Shown here piece after piece: positions 1-9,558 of a stretch of DNA of 45,908 nt. Each line of letters opens with the position of its first letter. Position 1 is the stretch's first letter. Below the pieces are notes generated by a model. The model was given only the letters and a program-made list of their open reading frames with translations. It was not told the origin of the DNA and searched no databases. The translations under genes and the position numbers were made by a program. The stretch covers positions 1 through 45,908 of the forward strand of contig CANCHK010000012.1 in the NCBI GenBank assembly GCA_947377865.1. Reading direction: 5' to 3'. Source of the DNA: Opitutia bacterium (GTDB lineage Bacteria; Verrucomicrobiota; Verrucomicrobiia; Opitutales; UBA953).

Positions 1-31
1 CGGGGGCTGAACCCTCATTCAAAACGACCTC

Positions 32-1189
32 ATGAACCGACCTGCCGTGCTCGCTCTTGAAGATGGAACCATTCTTCGGGGCAGGGCGTTCGGAGCTTCG
101 GCCACCCTCTGCGGCGAAGTCGTGTTCAACACGAGCATGACCGGCTACCAGGAGATCCTCACGGACCCTTCCTACTTCGGCCAGATCGTCACCATGACGA
201 CCCCGCAGATCGGTAACTACGGCGTCAACGAAGATGACTTCGAATCCGCCCGCCCGCACGTCGCCGGTTTCGTCGTGCGCGACCTTTCGCCCATCGTCTC
301 CAACTGGCGCGCCACGACTGACCTGAGCACCTGGCTCGCGAAGTACGGTATCCCTGGCATCGAGGGCGTCGACACCCGCTCGCTCACCAAGAAGCTACGT
401 TCCGCCGGCGTGATGAAGGCCTGCCTCTCCACCGAAGGAATCACCGACGAGGAGGCCCTCAAGCGCGCCCGTGCCTGGACCGGAACCGTCGGAGCCGATT
501 TCGTCAAGGACGTCACCTGCAAAGCACCTTACCACTATAACGCCATCGCTGGCGACTGTGAGGCCTTCACCGTCCCGGGCACGCACCTTAACAAGCCTAA
601 GGCTCGCACTAAGAAGTACCGAATTGCGGCCTATGATTTCGGCGCCAAGACCTCGATCTTCCGTCGCCTCGTCGCCTCCGGTTTCGACGTCCACGTTTTC
701 CCGGCTCGCACCCCGGCTTCCGAGATCCGCGCCTTCAATCCTGATGGCGTCTTCCTTTCCAACGGCCCTGGCGACCCCGCCGCCCTGAAGTACGCCCACG
801 AAGCGGTGGCCGACCTCATCAAGACCTACCCGGTCTTCGGTATCTGCCTCGGACACCAGATCATCACGCACGCCATCGGTGCCACGACCTACAAACTGAA
901 GTTCGGCCACCGCGGCGGTAACCAGCCCGTCAAGAACACCGAAGAAGGGCGCGTGGCCATCACCGCCCAGAACCATGGCTTCGCCTCGAAGCGCGAGGAC
1001 CTCGAGCGCTGCGGCGCCATCGTCACCGAAGTGAATCTGAACGATGACACCGTCTCCGGTCTGCGTCTCAAGGACAAGCCGGTCTTCTCTGTCCAGTATC
1101 ACCCGGAAGCGGGCCCCGGACCGAATGATGCCGACGTTCTCTTTGATCGGTTTTACGAACTGATCGCGAAGAGTAAGGGTACTAAATAA
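32..1189 (+). CDS. carA: Carbamoyl-phosphate synthase small (glutaminase) subunit
   Basis: CarA hydrolyses glutamine and passes ammonia to CarB to make carbamoyl phosphate for pyrimidine and arginine synthesis in the cytoplasm. The 385-residue protein has the usual CarA length. The N-terminal CarA domain covers about residues 1-150, including [10 protein letters not shown] (32-41) and TTPQIGNYG (56-64). The class I glutamine amidotransferase domain covers about 195-380, with the nucleophile Cys272 in GICLGHQ and the His-Glu pair in QYHPEAGPG near residue 358. The ATG at 32 gives a full-length N-terminus. No carB is visible in the window; the next gene is a lipoprotein 10 bp downstream. The call is secure. 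Confidence 0.97.
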   Translation: MNRPAVLALEDGTILRGRAFGASATLCGEVVFNTSMTGYQEILTDPSYFGQIVTMTTPQIGNYGVNEDDFESARPHVAGFVVRDLSPIVSNWRATTDLSTWLAKYGIPGIEGVDTRSLTKKLRSAGVMKACLSTEGITDEEALKRARAWTGTVGADFVKDVTCKAPYHYNAIAGDCEAFTVPGTHLNKPKARTKKYRIAAYDFGAKTSIFRRLVASGFDVHVFPARTPASEIRAFNPDGVFLSNGPGDPAALKYAHEAVADLIKTYPVFGICLGHQIITHAIGATTYKLKFGHRGGNQPVKNTEEGRVAITAQNHGFASKREDLERCGAIVTEVNLNDDTVSGLRLKDKPVFSVQYHPEAGPGPNDADVLFDRFYELIAKSKGTK

Positions 1190-1199
1190 GCCCAGCGCC

Positions 1200-1712
1200 A
1201 TGGCTGCACGACTCCTCGCAGCCCTTTGCCTCGCGCTCGGTCTCGCCGGGTGCGCCTCTGTCCCGCGTTCGCCGGAGGAGGCGTTGACCCGACTTATCGA
1301 AGGGGCCGTCGCCGGTCGCTCTGCGTCGGATCAGTATCAGAATGTCGACCCTGTCGATGAGGACACCATTGCGCAGTTTGTCTACGTCGAGGAGTGGCTG
1401 GACGTGAATGGCGAGTCCGTCGTCGACGTGCGGCCTGGTGCGGTCCCGGTTGAGGGCTCATTCCGTTTCACGCAATCCGCCGACGGACGTTCGACTTATC
1501 TTATCTCGTACGGCTGGCCTGGTCCGCAGGTGCGTTCGCAGGTGCTGCGTCCTGCGCCCGGCTCGAAGATTATGCTCCTCGGTTGGTCGGATATTCTACC
1601 GTGGGAGCGGCGCGGAGGGGTTTGCGTCATCGAGACGCCACGTGAGATGGCCGACGAAGAGAACCACCCGTGCAAGCAGGCGTTCGTCTTCAAGGTCGAG
1701 GCTCCGCGCTGA
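1200..1712 (+). CDS. Predicted lipoprotein of unknown function
   Basis: The 170-residue protein begins with a short basic N-terminus and a hydrophobic stretch ending in LAGC, a good lipobox with Cys18 as the lipidated residue. The mature part is rich in acidic residues, contains two further Cys (in GGVCVIE and HPCKQAF), and has no domain I recognise. It starts 10 bp after carA on the same strand, so it may be co-transcribed, and it converges on kup with a 9-bp gap. Codon use resembles its neighbours. I infer an envelope-anchored protein; no function can be assigned. Confidence 0.75.
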   Translation: MAARLLAALCLALGLAGCASVPRSPEEALTRLIEGAVAGRSASDQYQNVDPVDEDTIAQFVYVEEWLDVNGESVVDVRPGAVPVEGSFRFTQSADGRSTYLISYGWPGPQVRSQVLRPAPGSKIMLLGWSDILPWERRGGVCVIETPREMADEENHPCKQAFVFKVEAPR

Positions 1713-1721
1713 GCGCAGGCC

Positions 1722-3782
1722 TCAGAGTTCGACCTGCATGCCGAGCTCGACCACGCGGCCGGGCGGTAGATTGAAGTAGGCTGTCGCCGAGAGGGCGTTG
1801 CGGTTCAGCACTTCGAAGAGCTTTTCCTGCACGGCGTTGAGCGAGAAGCCAGTCGTGGCGCGGACAATCGTCTCGCGGCTGAGGAAGTAGGTCGTCTCCA
1901 TCGAGTTCGGAGTGATGCCCAGTTCCCGGTAGGCCGCTTCGAGCACTGGGAAGACGTCCTGCTTCTCGCGGAAGCCGAACTTACCCGTCACGCTGAGGAC
2001 GGAGGGGAATTCCTCGTGGCTCTCGACCTTGCAGAACTTTGGGCCGCGCGTGTTAAAGCTGATGCGCTCGGACTGAGGCACGATGGCGCGGTCTTCGTCG
2101 ACTTTGAGGGTCACAACGATGATGTGGTCGTGAAGGGCCTTGTTATGCTTGAGGTTGTGGGCGAGGGCCATCGGTACCGACTTCGTCGAGCCGGTCATAT
2201 AGACGGCGGTGCCTTTCACGCGGCTGAGCTTACCGGCGACGAAGCGGTCTTCGACGCTGTCCAGGAAGTTCTCGAAGTCATCGATACCTTCGCCTTCGCT
2301 CATCTTCTCCTTCATCACGAGGCGACCCTTGTTCCATACGGCCATGATGTAGTAGACGAGGAAGCCGGCGGCGAGGGGTAGCCAGCCGCTTTCGAGGATC
2401 TTGGGAATGTTCGAGGAGACGAAGACAATCTCGAGCAGGATGACTGGCGCGACGAAGACGTAGGCCGTGACGGACGGGATCTTGAAGCGCTGGCGCAGAT
2501 ATTGGCCGAAGAGGATTGTCGTCACCAGCATCGTTAGGCTCACCGCGATGCCGTAAGCGCTGGCCAGGTGCTCGGAGGACTTGTACTGGAGTACGAGATA
2601 GATCGAGCCGATCATGAGCAGCCAGTTGATGATAGGAATGTAGATCTGGCCGGATTCCTGATCCGAGGTGCGCTCAACGCGCATACGGGGTAGGAAGTTG
2701 AGCTGGATCGCCTGCATCGTGGTCGAGAACGCGCCGGAAATTAGGGCCTGCGAAGCGATGATGGCCGCGAGCGTCGCGATGACGACGAGCGGAATCTGCG
2801 CCCAGTTGGGAGCCATATTAAAGAAGGGGTTGAAGCCGTGTTCGAACTCCGACGCCGGTTGAGCGAGGGCCCAGGCGCCTTGGCCGAGGTAGTTCAGGAT
2901 GAGGGCAGGGAAGACAATGCAGTACCAGCCAGTCCGAATGGGTTTCTGTCCGAAGTGGCCCATGTCCGCATAGAGCGCCTCGGCTCCGGTGACCGCGAGG
3001 AAGACCGCGCTGAGGATGATCATCGCTAGGCCTGGGTGTTCGATGAAGAAGCCGATGGACTCTAGCGGGTTGAAGGCGTGGGCGATCATCCTAGCTTGGG
3101 TCGAGTGCTGGATAAGCGCACCGACCCCGGTGGCGGCGATACAAGCGAACCAGGCGAGGGTGATCGGGCCGAAATACATGCCGACCTTGCCGGAACCGCG
3201 TCGCTGCAGCGCGAAGATACCAATCAGGATGATGACCGCGATCGCCGGGATAAGGATGGTCAGAAAGTGATCGGAGAGGGGCCCCTTGAGGCTCTCGTTG
3301 GCTTCCTTGATGCCTTCCAGTGCGGAGAGGACCGAGATGGCCGGGGTGATGACGCCGTCGCCGAAGAGCAGGGCGGTGCCGAAGACGCCGAGGAGGACGA
3401 GCACGCTGCGGTGCTTACGCTTGGCGTGGATGTGGGTCCGGGCTTCCTCGGTCTTTTCGTCCGCCTTCTCCTTCTTACTGGCCAGGGAGACTAGGGTCAT
3501 GATGCCCCCTTCGCCGTCTTCGTTGGCCTCCATGATGAAGAGGACGTACTTGACGGTCACCACGCAGATCAGAGACCAGATAATCATTGAGACCGCCGGG
3601 ACGACGATCTGGTCCAAGGTGCCGCCGTGATGCAGGCCGTTACGTAGGCATTCCCGGAAGGCGTAGAGCGGGCTGGTCCCGATATCGCCGAAGACCACCC
3701 CGAGCGCAGCGATGGTGGCTGCCATGGTGAGCGGCTGGACGGGGGAAGAGCCTTCGGTCGGCTCTTGGGCAGGCTTGCTCAT
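1722..3782 (-). CDS. kup: KUP-family potassium uptake transporter
   Basis: Low-affinity K+/H+ symporter of the inner membrane. The 686-residue product has the family hallmark GVVFGDIGTSPLYAF starting at residue 28, followed by about twelve hydrophobic segments up to roughly residue 480, including GDGVITPAISVLSALEG and the NWLLMIGSIYLVL region. A soluble C-terminal domain of about 190 residues ends in YFNLPPGRVVELGMQVEL, a typical KUP tail. The start at 3782 leaves the usual short polar N-terminus. The gene is divergent from yajC with a 130-bp gap and convergent with the lipoprotein gene. No c-di-AMP riboswitch is recognisable upstream. Confidence 0.97.
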   Translation of the reverse strand: MSKPAQEPTEGSSPVQPLTMAATIAALGVVFGDIGTSPLYAFRECLRNGLHHGGTLDQIVVPAVSMIIWSLICVVTVKYVLFIMEANEDGEGGIMTLVSLASKKEKADEKTEEARTHIHAKRKHRSVLVLLGVFGTALLFGDGVITPAISVLSALEGIKEANESLKGPLSDHFLTILIPAIAVIILIGIFALQRRGSGKVGMYFGPITLAWFACIAATGVGALIQHSTQARMIAHAFNPLESIGFFIEHPGLAMIILSAVFLAVTGAEALYADMGHFGQKPIRTGWYCIVFPALILNYLGQGAWALAQPASEFEHGFNPFFNMAPNWAQIPLVVIATLAAIIASQALISGAFSTTMQAIQLNFLPRMRVERTSDQESGQIYIPIINWLLMIGSIYLVLQYKSSEHLASAYGIAVSLTMLVTTILFGQYLRQRFKIPSVTAYVFVAPVILLEIVFVSSNIPKILESGWLPLAAGFLVYYIMAVWNKGRLVMKEKMSEGEGIDDFENFLDSVEDRFVAGKLSRVKGTAVYMTGSTKSVPMALAHNLKHNKALHDHIIVVTLKVDEDRAIVPQSERISFNTRGPKFCKVESHEEFPSVLSVTGKFGFREKQDVFPVLEAAYRELGITPNSMETTYFLSRETIVRATTGFSLNAVQEKLFEVLNRNALSATAYFNLPPGRVVELGMQVEL

Positions 3783-3912
3783 GGAGAGTTATTCACACTG
3801 ACAGGTCCGGAGGGGTAATCAAAGCCAATCGGGATGTGCCGGGGCTTGCTTTTTTAACCTTAAATCGCATCTCCAGACGTTCCCTTTACCCGCTTTCCAA
3901 ACAATACGAACA

Positions 3913-4263
3913 ATGAATATCATCCAAACTGTTATCAATCAAGGGTTTGCACAGGCTCAGGGCGCTGCTCCTGGCGCAGGCGAGCAGCCGAGCGGAGGCT
4001 GGACCATCCTGGCCATGTACGCCCTGCTTTTCGTGGGCATGTACTTCCTGCTCTTCGCTCCCCAGCGTAAGCGCCAAAAGGAGCTCGAAAAGCTTCAGTC
4101 CGACCTCGCCGTGGGCGATAAGGTGCTAGCCGCCGGTGGCATCTACGGCCGCGTTGTCTCCATCAAGGACGATCGCGTGACCATCGAGCTCGATTCAGGC
4201 CGAATGACCGTCCACAAGTCCGCCATCATGGGCAAGGATGTCGACGCCGTCGTCCAGGCCTAA
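3913..4263 (+). CDS. yajC: Sec translocon accessory subunit YajC
   Basis: YajC is a small membrane protein of the SecDF-YajC complex that assists SecYEG export. The 116-residue product has one transmembrane helix at about residues 30-49 (WTILAMYALLFVGMYFLLFA). It is followed by the family motif PQRKRQKELEKLQSDLAVGDKV and the conserved GGIYGRVVSIKDD stretch in a small cytosolic domain. The N-terminal 29 residues are Gln, Ala and Gly rich. It lies 31 bp upstream of the preferred secDF start, which is the classic gene order and supports both calls. Confidence 0.95.
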   Translation: MNIIQTVINQGFAQAQGAAPGAGEQPSGGWTILAMYALLFVGMYFLLFAPQRKRQKELEKLQSDLAVGDKVLAAGGIYGRVVSIKDDRVTIELDSGRMTVHKSAIMGKDVDAVVQA

Positions 4264-4294
4264 GGTCGTTCACCCCTCACCCGACCCTGATACA

Positions 4295-7012
4295 ATGACA
4301 TCCAGGACCTGGTTCTGGAAGATTGCGGTTTCGCTCGTCGCCTTGGCAGTCGCCTGGTTCGAGTTCCACCCGATCGCTCCGATCCCTCTCGACCAGTTCG
4401 TGCCCGCGCAGGTCATCGCGCAGAAGCCCGAATTCGACAAGCTCCACGCCGAAGCCCTCGAACGCGTGAAGCATTATAAGGACGCCGCCGTCACTGCCGA
4501 CAAGAAGTCGGTCTCCTACTTCCAGGCACTGCGTGACATCGGCGAAGGCCGTGGCCGCGCCGCTCCGGTCGACTTCCGTCCGTTCTTCTTCACCGAAGCC
4601 CAGATCGTGCGTGAGCCTGACCAGGCCAAGCGCAACGGCATCGTGCTCAAGCAACTGATGGTCGCCTCTCAGGGGCGTCTTAAGCTCGGCCTCGACCTGC
4701 AGGGCGGGGTGTCCTTCACGCTCAAGGTCGACCCGACCGGCGCCGAATCCGGCGAGAAGGGCGCGGGCGATAAGTCCAACGTCTCCCATGCCGAGATGGT
4801 CAATCAGGCCCTCCAGGTCATGGAACAGCGCGTTAACCAGTTCGGCGTCGCCGAGCCGGTCATTCGCCCCGTGGGCGATCTCTCGCTCGAGGTTCAGCTC
4901 CCCGGCGAAGACGCCGCCAACAATCCTGACGTCATCGACGCCCTGAAGAAGCCCGCGAAGCTCGAGTTCCGACAGGTGCACCGCACCGAACGCCCGTCCG
5001 AGACCGACCGTGAGCACGCGCTCCGCTCGCTCTCTGTCGACCCGATGCTCGGCGCCGCCTCCGCGATTTCGACCTACGAGGTGCTCACGCTCCGCGACGT
5101 CGATAATCGCTCCGGTGAGATCCGCATTAACCGCTACTTCGTAAAGAAATCCGCGGACGCCACCGGTAAGATCATCAAGGCTGCCTCCGGCCGCTCTGAT
5201 GACGGCATCTCCTTCTATGTGGACATGAAGTTCACCGACGAAGGCTCCAAGAAGTTCGGTGACCTCACCGCCAAGATCGCCGAAGGCAACTCCCGCTCCG
5301 TCGGTCAGCTCGCTATCGTCCTCGACGGCAAGTTGCAGTCCGCTCCGACCGTGCGCGAAGCCATCCGCAGCACTGGCGCCACCATCACTGGCAACTTCAA
5401 CCGCGAAGAGGTCATTAACCTCGCCAACGTGCTGAACAACCCGCTCGAGTTCCCGTTGATCACGCAGGACGTAACTTCCGTAGGACCGACCCTCGCCAAG
5501 GACGCCCAGGGCAAATCTGTCACGGCCTCGCTCGTCGCCGTCGGCCTCGTTATCTTCTTCATGGTCGGATTCTACGTCTGGGGCGGCTTCATCGCCGTCG
5601 CCGGCATGGTGCTCAATCTCACGATGATGCTCGGTGCCATGGCGTACTTCGGTGCGACCATCACGCTCCCGGGTGTCGCCGCGCTCGTGCTCACGCTCGG
5701 CATGGCGGTCGACGCGAACATCCTGATTCTTGAACGCGTACGCGAAGAAGCCCGCGCTGGTAAGGACCGCGCTGTCTCCCTCCGTGAAGGCTACAACCGC
5801 GCGACCTGGACCATTGTCGACGCCAACCTGACGCACTTGCTCGTGGCCTTGATTCTCGCCTTCATGGGCACGGGTCCGGTTCGCGGCTTCGGCATCACGC
5901 TCATCATCGGTATCTTCACCACGCTCTTCACGACCCTCGTGACCTGCCGTGGTCTCCAAGAACTCGCCCTGTCGCGCGGCATTATGTCCCGCATCTTCGG
6001 CCTGCCGGTCTTCAAGCCGACGCTCGACATCCCGTTCCTGAAGTACGCCCGCGTGGCGTTCATCATCTCGTGGGCCATCGTTGCTCTCGGCATCTCCGAA
6101 CTCGCCTACAAGGGCAAGGAAGCCTTCGGCAAGGACTTCCGTGGTGGCGAATCCACCCTGGTGGCCATCGCTCCCGGCGCCAAAGTCGACACCGGCAAGA
6201 TTGCCGCGTTGGCTTCGTCCATCGGACTGCCTGACACCACCGTCAGCGTGCAGACCCCAGTCGGTGGCGGCGAACCGACCCTCCGTATCGAGACCGAACT
6301 CACCAAGGATAAATCTAAGGGTGAGTTCGCGAACGTCGCGGCCATCGTCGGTGCGATCAAGGCTAAGAACCCCGAGGTCCTTAAGGATCGTACGGCTTCC
6401 GTCGATAAGCTCATGCTCTCGCGCGAAGCCATCGGTGGTTCCGTCAGCGGAGAGCTCCGCTCGAACGCCATCTGGTCCGTCATCCTCGCCTTGATCGGCA
6501 TCGGTATCTACGTGTCGCTGCGCTTTGAGACGGGCTTCGGCGTGGCCGCAATGGTGGCCACCTTGCACGACGTCCTGATGACCGTGGCGCTGTTCGTCTT
6601 CTTCGGCGGACAGTTCAACGCGGCTCTCATCGCGGCGATCCTACTCATCATCGGTTACTCGGTGAACGACACGATCGTCGTCTTCGACCGAATCCGTGAG
6701 GAGCTCCAAAATAATCCCGGCCGCGAGCTTCGCGACGTGATTCACTTCGCTATCAACCGCACGCTTTCCCGTACGATCCTAACCTCCGCGACGGTCTTCC
6801 TCTGCGCCGTGGCCCTCTGGGCCTTCGGCGCCGGCGACGTCCGCCTCTACGGCGAGGTGTTCATCTACGGCGTGCTCACTGGAACCTTCTCCTCGATCTT
6901 CATTGCTAGCCCCATCTTCTACTGGTGGCACAAGGGCGATCGTAAGGGTGTAGACGCTGCGGAACTCCCGCGCACCTACTCCTGGGAGGCTGGCTCCGAC
7001 AAGGACGCCTAA
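4295..7012 (+). CDS. secDF: Fused protein translocase subunit SecDF
   Basis: SecDF uses the proton gradient to pull exported proteins out of SecYEG. One reading frame carries both halves. The SecD part has an N-terminal helix, LGLDLQGG at residues 131-138, a periplasmic P1 region and an RND-type membrane domain with GMAVDANILILERVREE. The SecF part begins near residue 580 (FLKYARVAF), with DFRGGES and NDTIVVFDRIREEL. The ATG at 4295 gives MTSRTWFWKIAVS, leading straight into the first helix, and 905 residues. An in-frame ATG at 4238 overlaps yajC and adds 19 polar residues, so it is less likely. Probably an operon with yajC and perhaps recJ, which starts 15 bp downstream. Confidence 0.96.
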   Translation: MTSRTWFWKIAVSLVALAVAWFEFHPIAPIPLDQFVPAQVIAQKPEFDKLHAEALERVKHYKDAAVTADKKSVSYFQALRDIGEGRGRAAPVDFRPFFFTEAQIVREPDQAKRNGIVLKQLMVASQGRLKLGLDLQGGVSFTLKVDPTGAESGEKGAGDKSNVSHAEMVNQALQVMEQRVNQFGVAEPVIRPVGDLSLEVQLPGEDAANNPDVIDALKKPAKLEFRQVHRTERPSETDREHALRSLSVDPMLGAASAISTYEVLTLRDVDNRSGEIRINRYFVKKSADATGKIIKAASGRSDDGISFYVDMKFTDEGSKKFGDLTAKIAEGNSRSVGQLAIVLDGKLQSAPTVREAIRSTGATITGNFNREEVINLANVLNNPLEFPLITQDVTSVGPTLAKDAQGKSVTASLVAVGLVIFFMVGFYVWGGFIAVAGMVLNLTMMLGAMAYFGATITLPGVAALVLTLGMAVDANILILERVREEARAGKDRAVSLREGYNRATWTIVDANLTHLLVALILAFMGTGPVRGFGITLIIGIFTTLFTTLVTCRGLQELALSRGIMSRIFGLPVFKPTLDIPFLKYARVAFIISWAIVALGISELAYKGKEAFGKDFRGGESTLVAIAPGAKVDTGKIAALASSIGLPDTTVSVQTPVGGGEPTLRIETELTKDKSKGEFANVAAIVGAIKAKNPEVLKDRTASVDKLMLSREAIGGSVSGELRSNAIWSVILALIGIGIYVSLRFETGFGVAAMVATLHDVLMTVALFVFFGGQFNAALIAAILLIIGYSVNDTIVVFDRIREELQNNPGRELRDVIHFAINRTLSRTILTSATVFLCAVALWAFGAGDVRLYGEVFIYGVLTGTFSSIFIASPIFYWWHKGDRKGVDAAELPRTYSWEAGSDKDA

Positions 7013-7026
7013 GGGACGCCCCGCAC

Positions 7027-8739
7027 ATGGCCGCCTGGTCTCACCGGGCTGCGGACGCCGGGCTTGCCCGACGGATCGCGGCCGCGCTGGGGGTTTCCGA
7101 ACCCCTTGCCACTGTCCTCTCCCGCACCTTCGCGGATGAGGCCGAGGCGGAGCGTCATCTCCGCCCTCAGCTCGCCCATGTCTCCGATCCGTTCGCGGTC
7201 GGGGGGCTGCGTGAAGCCGCCGAACGTCTCGTGCTCGCCGCCGCCAAGGGCGAGCGTATCGCCATCCTCGGCGACTATGACGTCGATGGCGTCTCGAGCA
7301 CGGCGATGCTCGTCCACTTCCTCCGCCGTCTTGGCGCGCACCCGGAATATTTCGTCCCTCGCCGCCTCGAGGAAGGTTACGGTCTTTCGATGGCTGCCCT
7401 CGAGCGCGTGCTCGCCGAAGCGAAGCCGCAACTCTTCGTGGCCCTCGATTGCGGCACGAATTCCAAGCCGGAGGTGGATCGCCTTCGCACCGAGGGTGTT
7501 GATGTCATTGTGGTCGACCACCACGTGGCCAAGGTGACCCGCGTCACCTGCACATTGGTCAACCCGCGCGTCAACGACGCCGAAGACGCCCCTTGGCAGA
7601 CGCTTTGCACGGCTGGCCTGGTCTTCAAGCTCGTCCATGGCGTGCTCAAGGTGCTCCGCCTCGCGGGCGACGAACGCGGTACGAGTATTGCGGTGAAGGA
7701 TTATCTCGATCTGGCCGCCCTCGGCACGATTGCCGACCTAGTGCCGCTTCGTGCGGAGAATCGCATCCTCGCCGCCCATGGCCTCAAGGCCCTCGGCGAA
7801 GCCCGACGCCAAGGCGTACGCGCGCTCATCGCCGTCAGTGGCATGGAGCCGGGCGGAATGCTGACTTCTGTCGACGTCTCTTACCGTATCGGGCCGCGTA
7901 TCAACGCTAGCGGACGTCTCGCCGATGCCTCACTGCCTTTGCGACTGCTGCTTTCCGACGATCCTGCTAACTGCCTGCGCGATGCCGCACAGCTCGATGC
8001 CATCAATCGCGAACGCCAGGAGATCGACAAGAAGGTCACTGAAGAAGCCATGGCCCAAGCCAAGGCGATGGGCGACCTCGCCGGGTATGTCGTCCATGGC
8101 GACTGGCATCCCGGAGTCGTCGGTATCGCCGCCGGTAAGATCTGCCGCGCACTCGATCGTCCGGTCATCGTACTCGGTAAGGAAGGGGAGAGCGCTAAGG
8201 GCTCCGGTCGTAGCGTCCCAGGTACCAATCTCGTCGAAGCCCTCGGGGCCTGCGCCGACCTGCTCAAGACTTACGGCGGCCACCCGATGGCCGTCGGCGT
8301 CTCGCTCAACGTCACCGACGTCGAAGCCTTCCGCGCTCGCTTCGCAGCCGCCGTCGAAAGCCAGCGTCTCGCCGGCGTCGTCCATGCGGACGGACGCGAC
8401 ATCGCTATCGCCCATTGGATTAAGCCTTCTGAAGTCACGGATCAGTTGCTCGACGACCTCGACCTCCTGCAGCCGTTCGGCGAAGGGAACTCCGAGCCAG
8501 TCTTCGGCTTCAAGGGCTTCGTCTTCGACCGACCACCCACGCCGTTCGGCGAAGGCAATTTCCGCCACCAGCTTCCGCTCAGCGGAGGTCGTCGCCTGAA
8601 CTTCGTCGCTTGGCGCATGGCTGACCGCATGCCTGAACCCGGCAAGGCAATCGAGATGGCCGTCAAGCTGCAGTGGAATCGCTGGCAGGGACGACGTATC
8701 CCGCAGGCCGAGATCCTCGACTGGCGCTACGCCTCCTGA
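7027..8739 (+). CDS. recJ: Single-stranded-DNA-specific exonuclease RecJ
   Basis: 5'-3' ssDNA exonuclease used in recombination and mismatch repair. The 570-residue protein has the usual length. Visible DHH phosphoesterase motifs are GDYDVDG (82-88), VALDCGTNS (138-146) and the signature VVDHHVAK (162-169). The region around INASGRLADA follows, and the DHHA1 motif GGHPMAVG lies near residue 417. The C-terminal RecJ OB-fold includes LDLLQPFGEGNSEPVF. The ATG at 7027 sits 15 bp after secDF, so the two may be co-transcribed. It converges on the minus-strand gene ending at 8740 with no gap. Confidence 0.96.
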   Translation: MAAWSHRAADAGLARRIAAALGVSEPLATVLSRTFADEAEAERHLRPQLAHVSDPFAVGGLREAAERLVLAAAKGERIAILGDYDVDGVSSTAMLVHFLRRLGAHPEYFVPRRLEEGYGLSMAALERVLAEAKPQLFVALDCGTNSKPEVDRLRTEGVDVIVVDHHVAKVTRVTCTLVNPRVNDAEDAPWQTLCTAGLVFKLVHGVLKVLRLAGDERGTSIAVKDYLDLAALGTIADLVPLRAENRILAAHGLKALGEARRQGVRALIAVSGMEPGGMLTSVDVSYRIGPRINASGRLADASLPLRLLLSDDPANCLRDAAQLDAINRERQEIDKKVTEEAMAQAKAMGDLAGYVVHGDWHPGVVGIAAGKICRALDRPVIVLGKEGESAKGSGRSVPGTNLVEALGACADLLKTYGGHPMAVGVSLNVTDVEAFRARFAAAVESQRLAGVVHADGRDIAIAHWIKPSEVTDQLLDDLDLLQPFGEGNSEPVFGFKGFVFDRPPTPFGEGNFRHQLPLSGGRRLNFVAWRMADRMPEPGKAIEMAVKLQWNRWQGRRIPQAEILDWRYAS

Positions 8740-9558
8740 TCACTTCACGCCCTTGGGTGGAGCGGCCGTGGGGGGTTGCGCCTTAGCTGGTGCGTCGCGA
8801 TCTTCCACGACCTTGAGGGTGATGCGTTTGCTTTCACCTTGGGCTTCCGAGATGAGGTAAAGTTTGCGGACGGAGTTCATGTGGAAGACTCGCCCAGAGT
8901 AGACGAGCCGTTCTTTTTCTTCTTCCGTCGTCAGTATCTGCAGGTCGTAGTACTCGTTGTTCTTGGCACCAGGTCGGGCCGTTTTTGAACCTTTTGGGCC
9001 GATATTCAGGTCTCCTGACGGGAGTCGGATTACGATGGGGAATGAGCAGAGGTTAAGGTATCGGTTACTCCCCATGGGGCTTGAGCCTGGGTTGTCGGAC
9101 AAGGCGACGATGCCGTTCCCTAAGCCAGGTGTTACGAGGAGGATGAGGTGAAGTCTTCCTTCGTTGGCCGGAAGGTCGATCCAGGCAAACGGTGGAGTGC
9201 CCACGGGGGCGTATTGTCTCGTGGAAGTCTTGGCTCTCACTCCTTGGGTCGGTTTGGTTTTCTTCCGATCGTTTTCTTCCTCCTTGGTGCTATCGATGAC
9301 GGAAGGGACCGCGGTGGACTTCATCTCTAGGAGTTCCAGTCGGGTGGGGCCTTGATAGACGACTTCGTCGGTCAGCATGTCCGTGGCAATCACGAGGCCC
9401 TCGGCTTTCTTGTCATGCATGAGCCCGATGTCCATGAGCGGTTGCGTCATCGAGAGGAACTTGAGGCGCGCGTCGATTCTGGGGGCCTCTTGGGCGGGCA
9501 CAGGCAGAAAGGGGAGCGTCCAAGCGGCGAACGCGAACAGGAATATTTTAGATTTCAT
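8740..9558 (-). CDS. Exported protein of unknown function, partner of the giant prepilin-like gene
   Basis: The 272-residue product has a clear signal peptide (MKSKIFLFAFAAW..., probably cut after PAQ near residue 23) and no membrane helix afterwards. The mature protein has a Lys/Glu-rich stretch near residues 90-110. A likely beta-rich core includes FPIVIRLPSGDLNIGPKG and the following YYDLQILTTEEEKERLVYSG. The C-terminal tail is Pro/Ala/Lys rich. I do not recognise a family. Its start codon overlaps the end of the upstream giant prepilin-like gene by 11 bases (ATGAAATCTAA), which points to translational coupling and a shared role at the cell surface. It ends directly against recJ. Confidence 0.7.
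   Translation of the reverse strand: MKSKIFLFAFAAWTLPFLPVPAQEAPRIDARLKFLSMTQPLMDIGLMHDKKAEGLVIATDMLTDEVVYQGPTRLELLEMKSTAVPSVIDSTKEEENDRKKTKPTQGVRAKTSTRQYAPVGTPPFAWIDLPANEGRLHLILLVTPGLGNGIVALSDNPGSSPMGSNRYLNLCSFPIVIRLPSGDLNIGPKGSKTARPGAKNNEYYDLQILTTEEEKERLVYSGRVFHMNSVRKLYLISEAQGESKRITLKVVEDRDAPAKAQPPTAAPPKGVK

Noticed and set aside
1-31. Possible tail of an upstream gene ending in TGA at 8-10
   Set aside because: Only two codons are in the window, which is too little to support a call.
4277-6568. Long minus-strand open frame of 763 codons opposite secDF
   Set aside because: The translated sequence is low-complexity, rich in Asp, Glu, His and Arg, typical of antisense shadow; secDF is certain.
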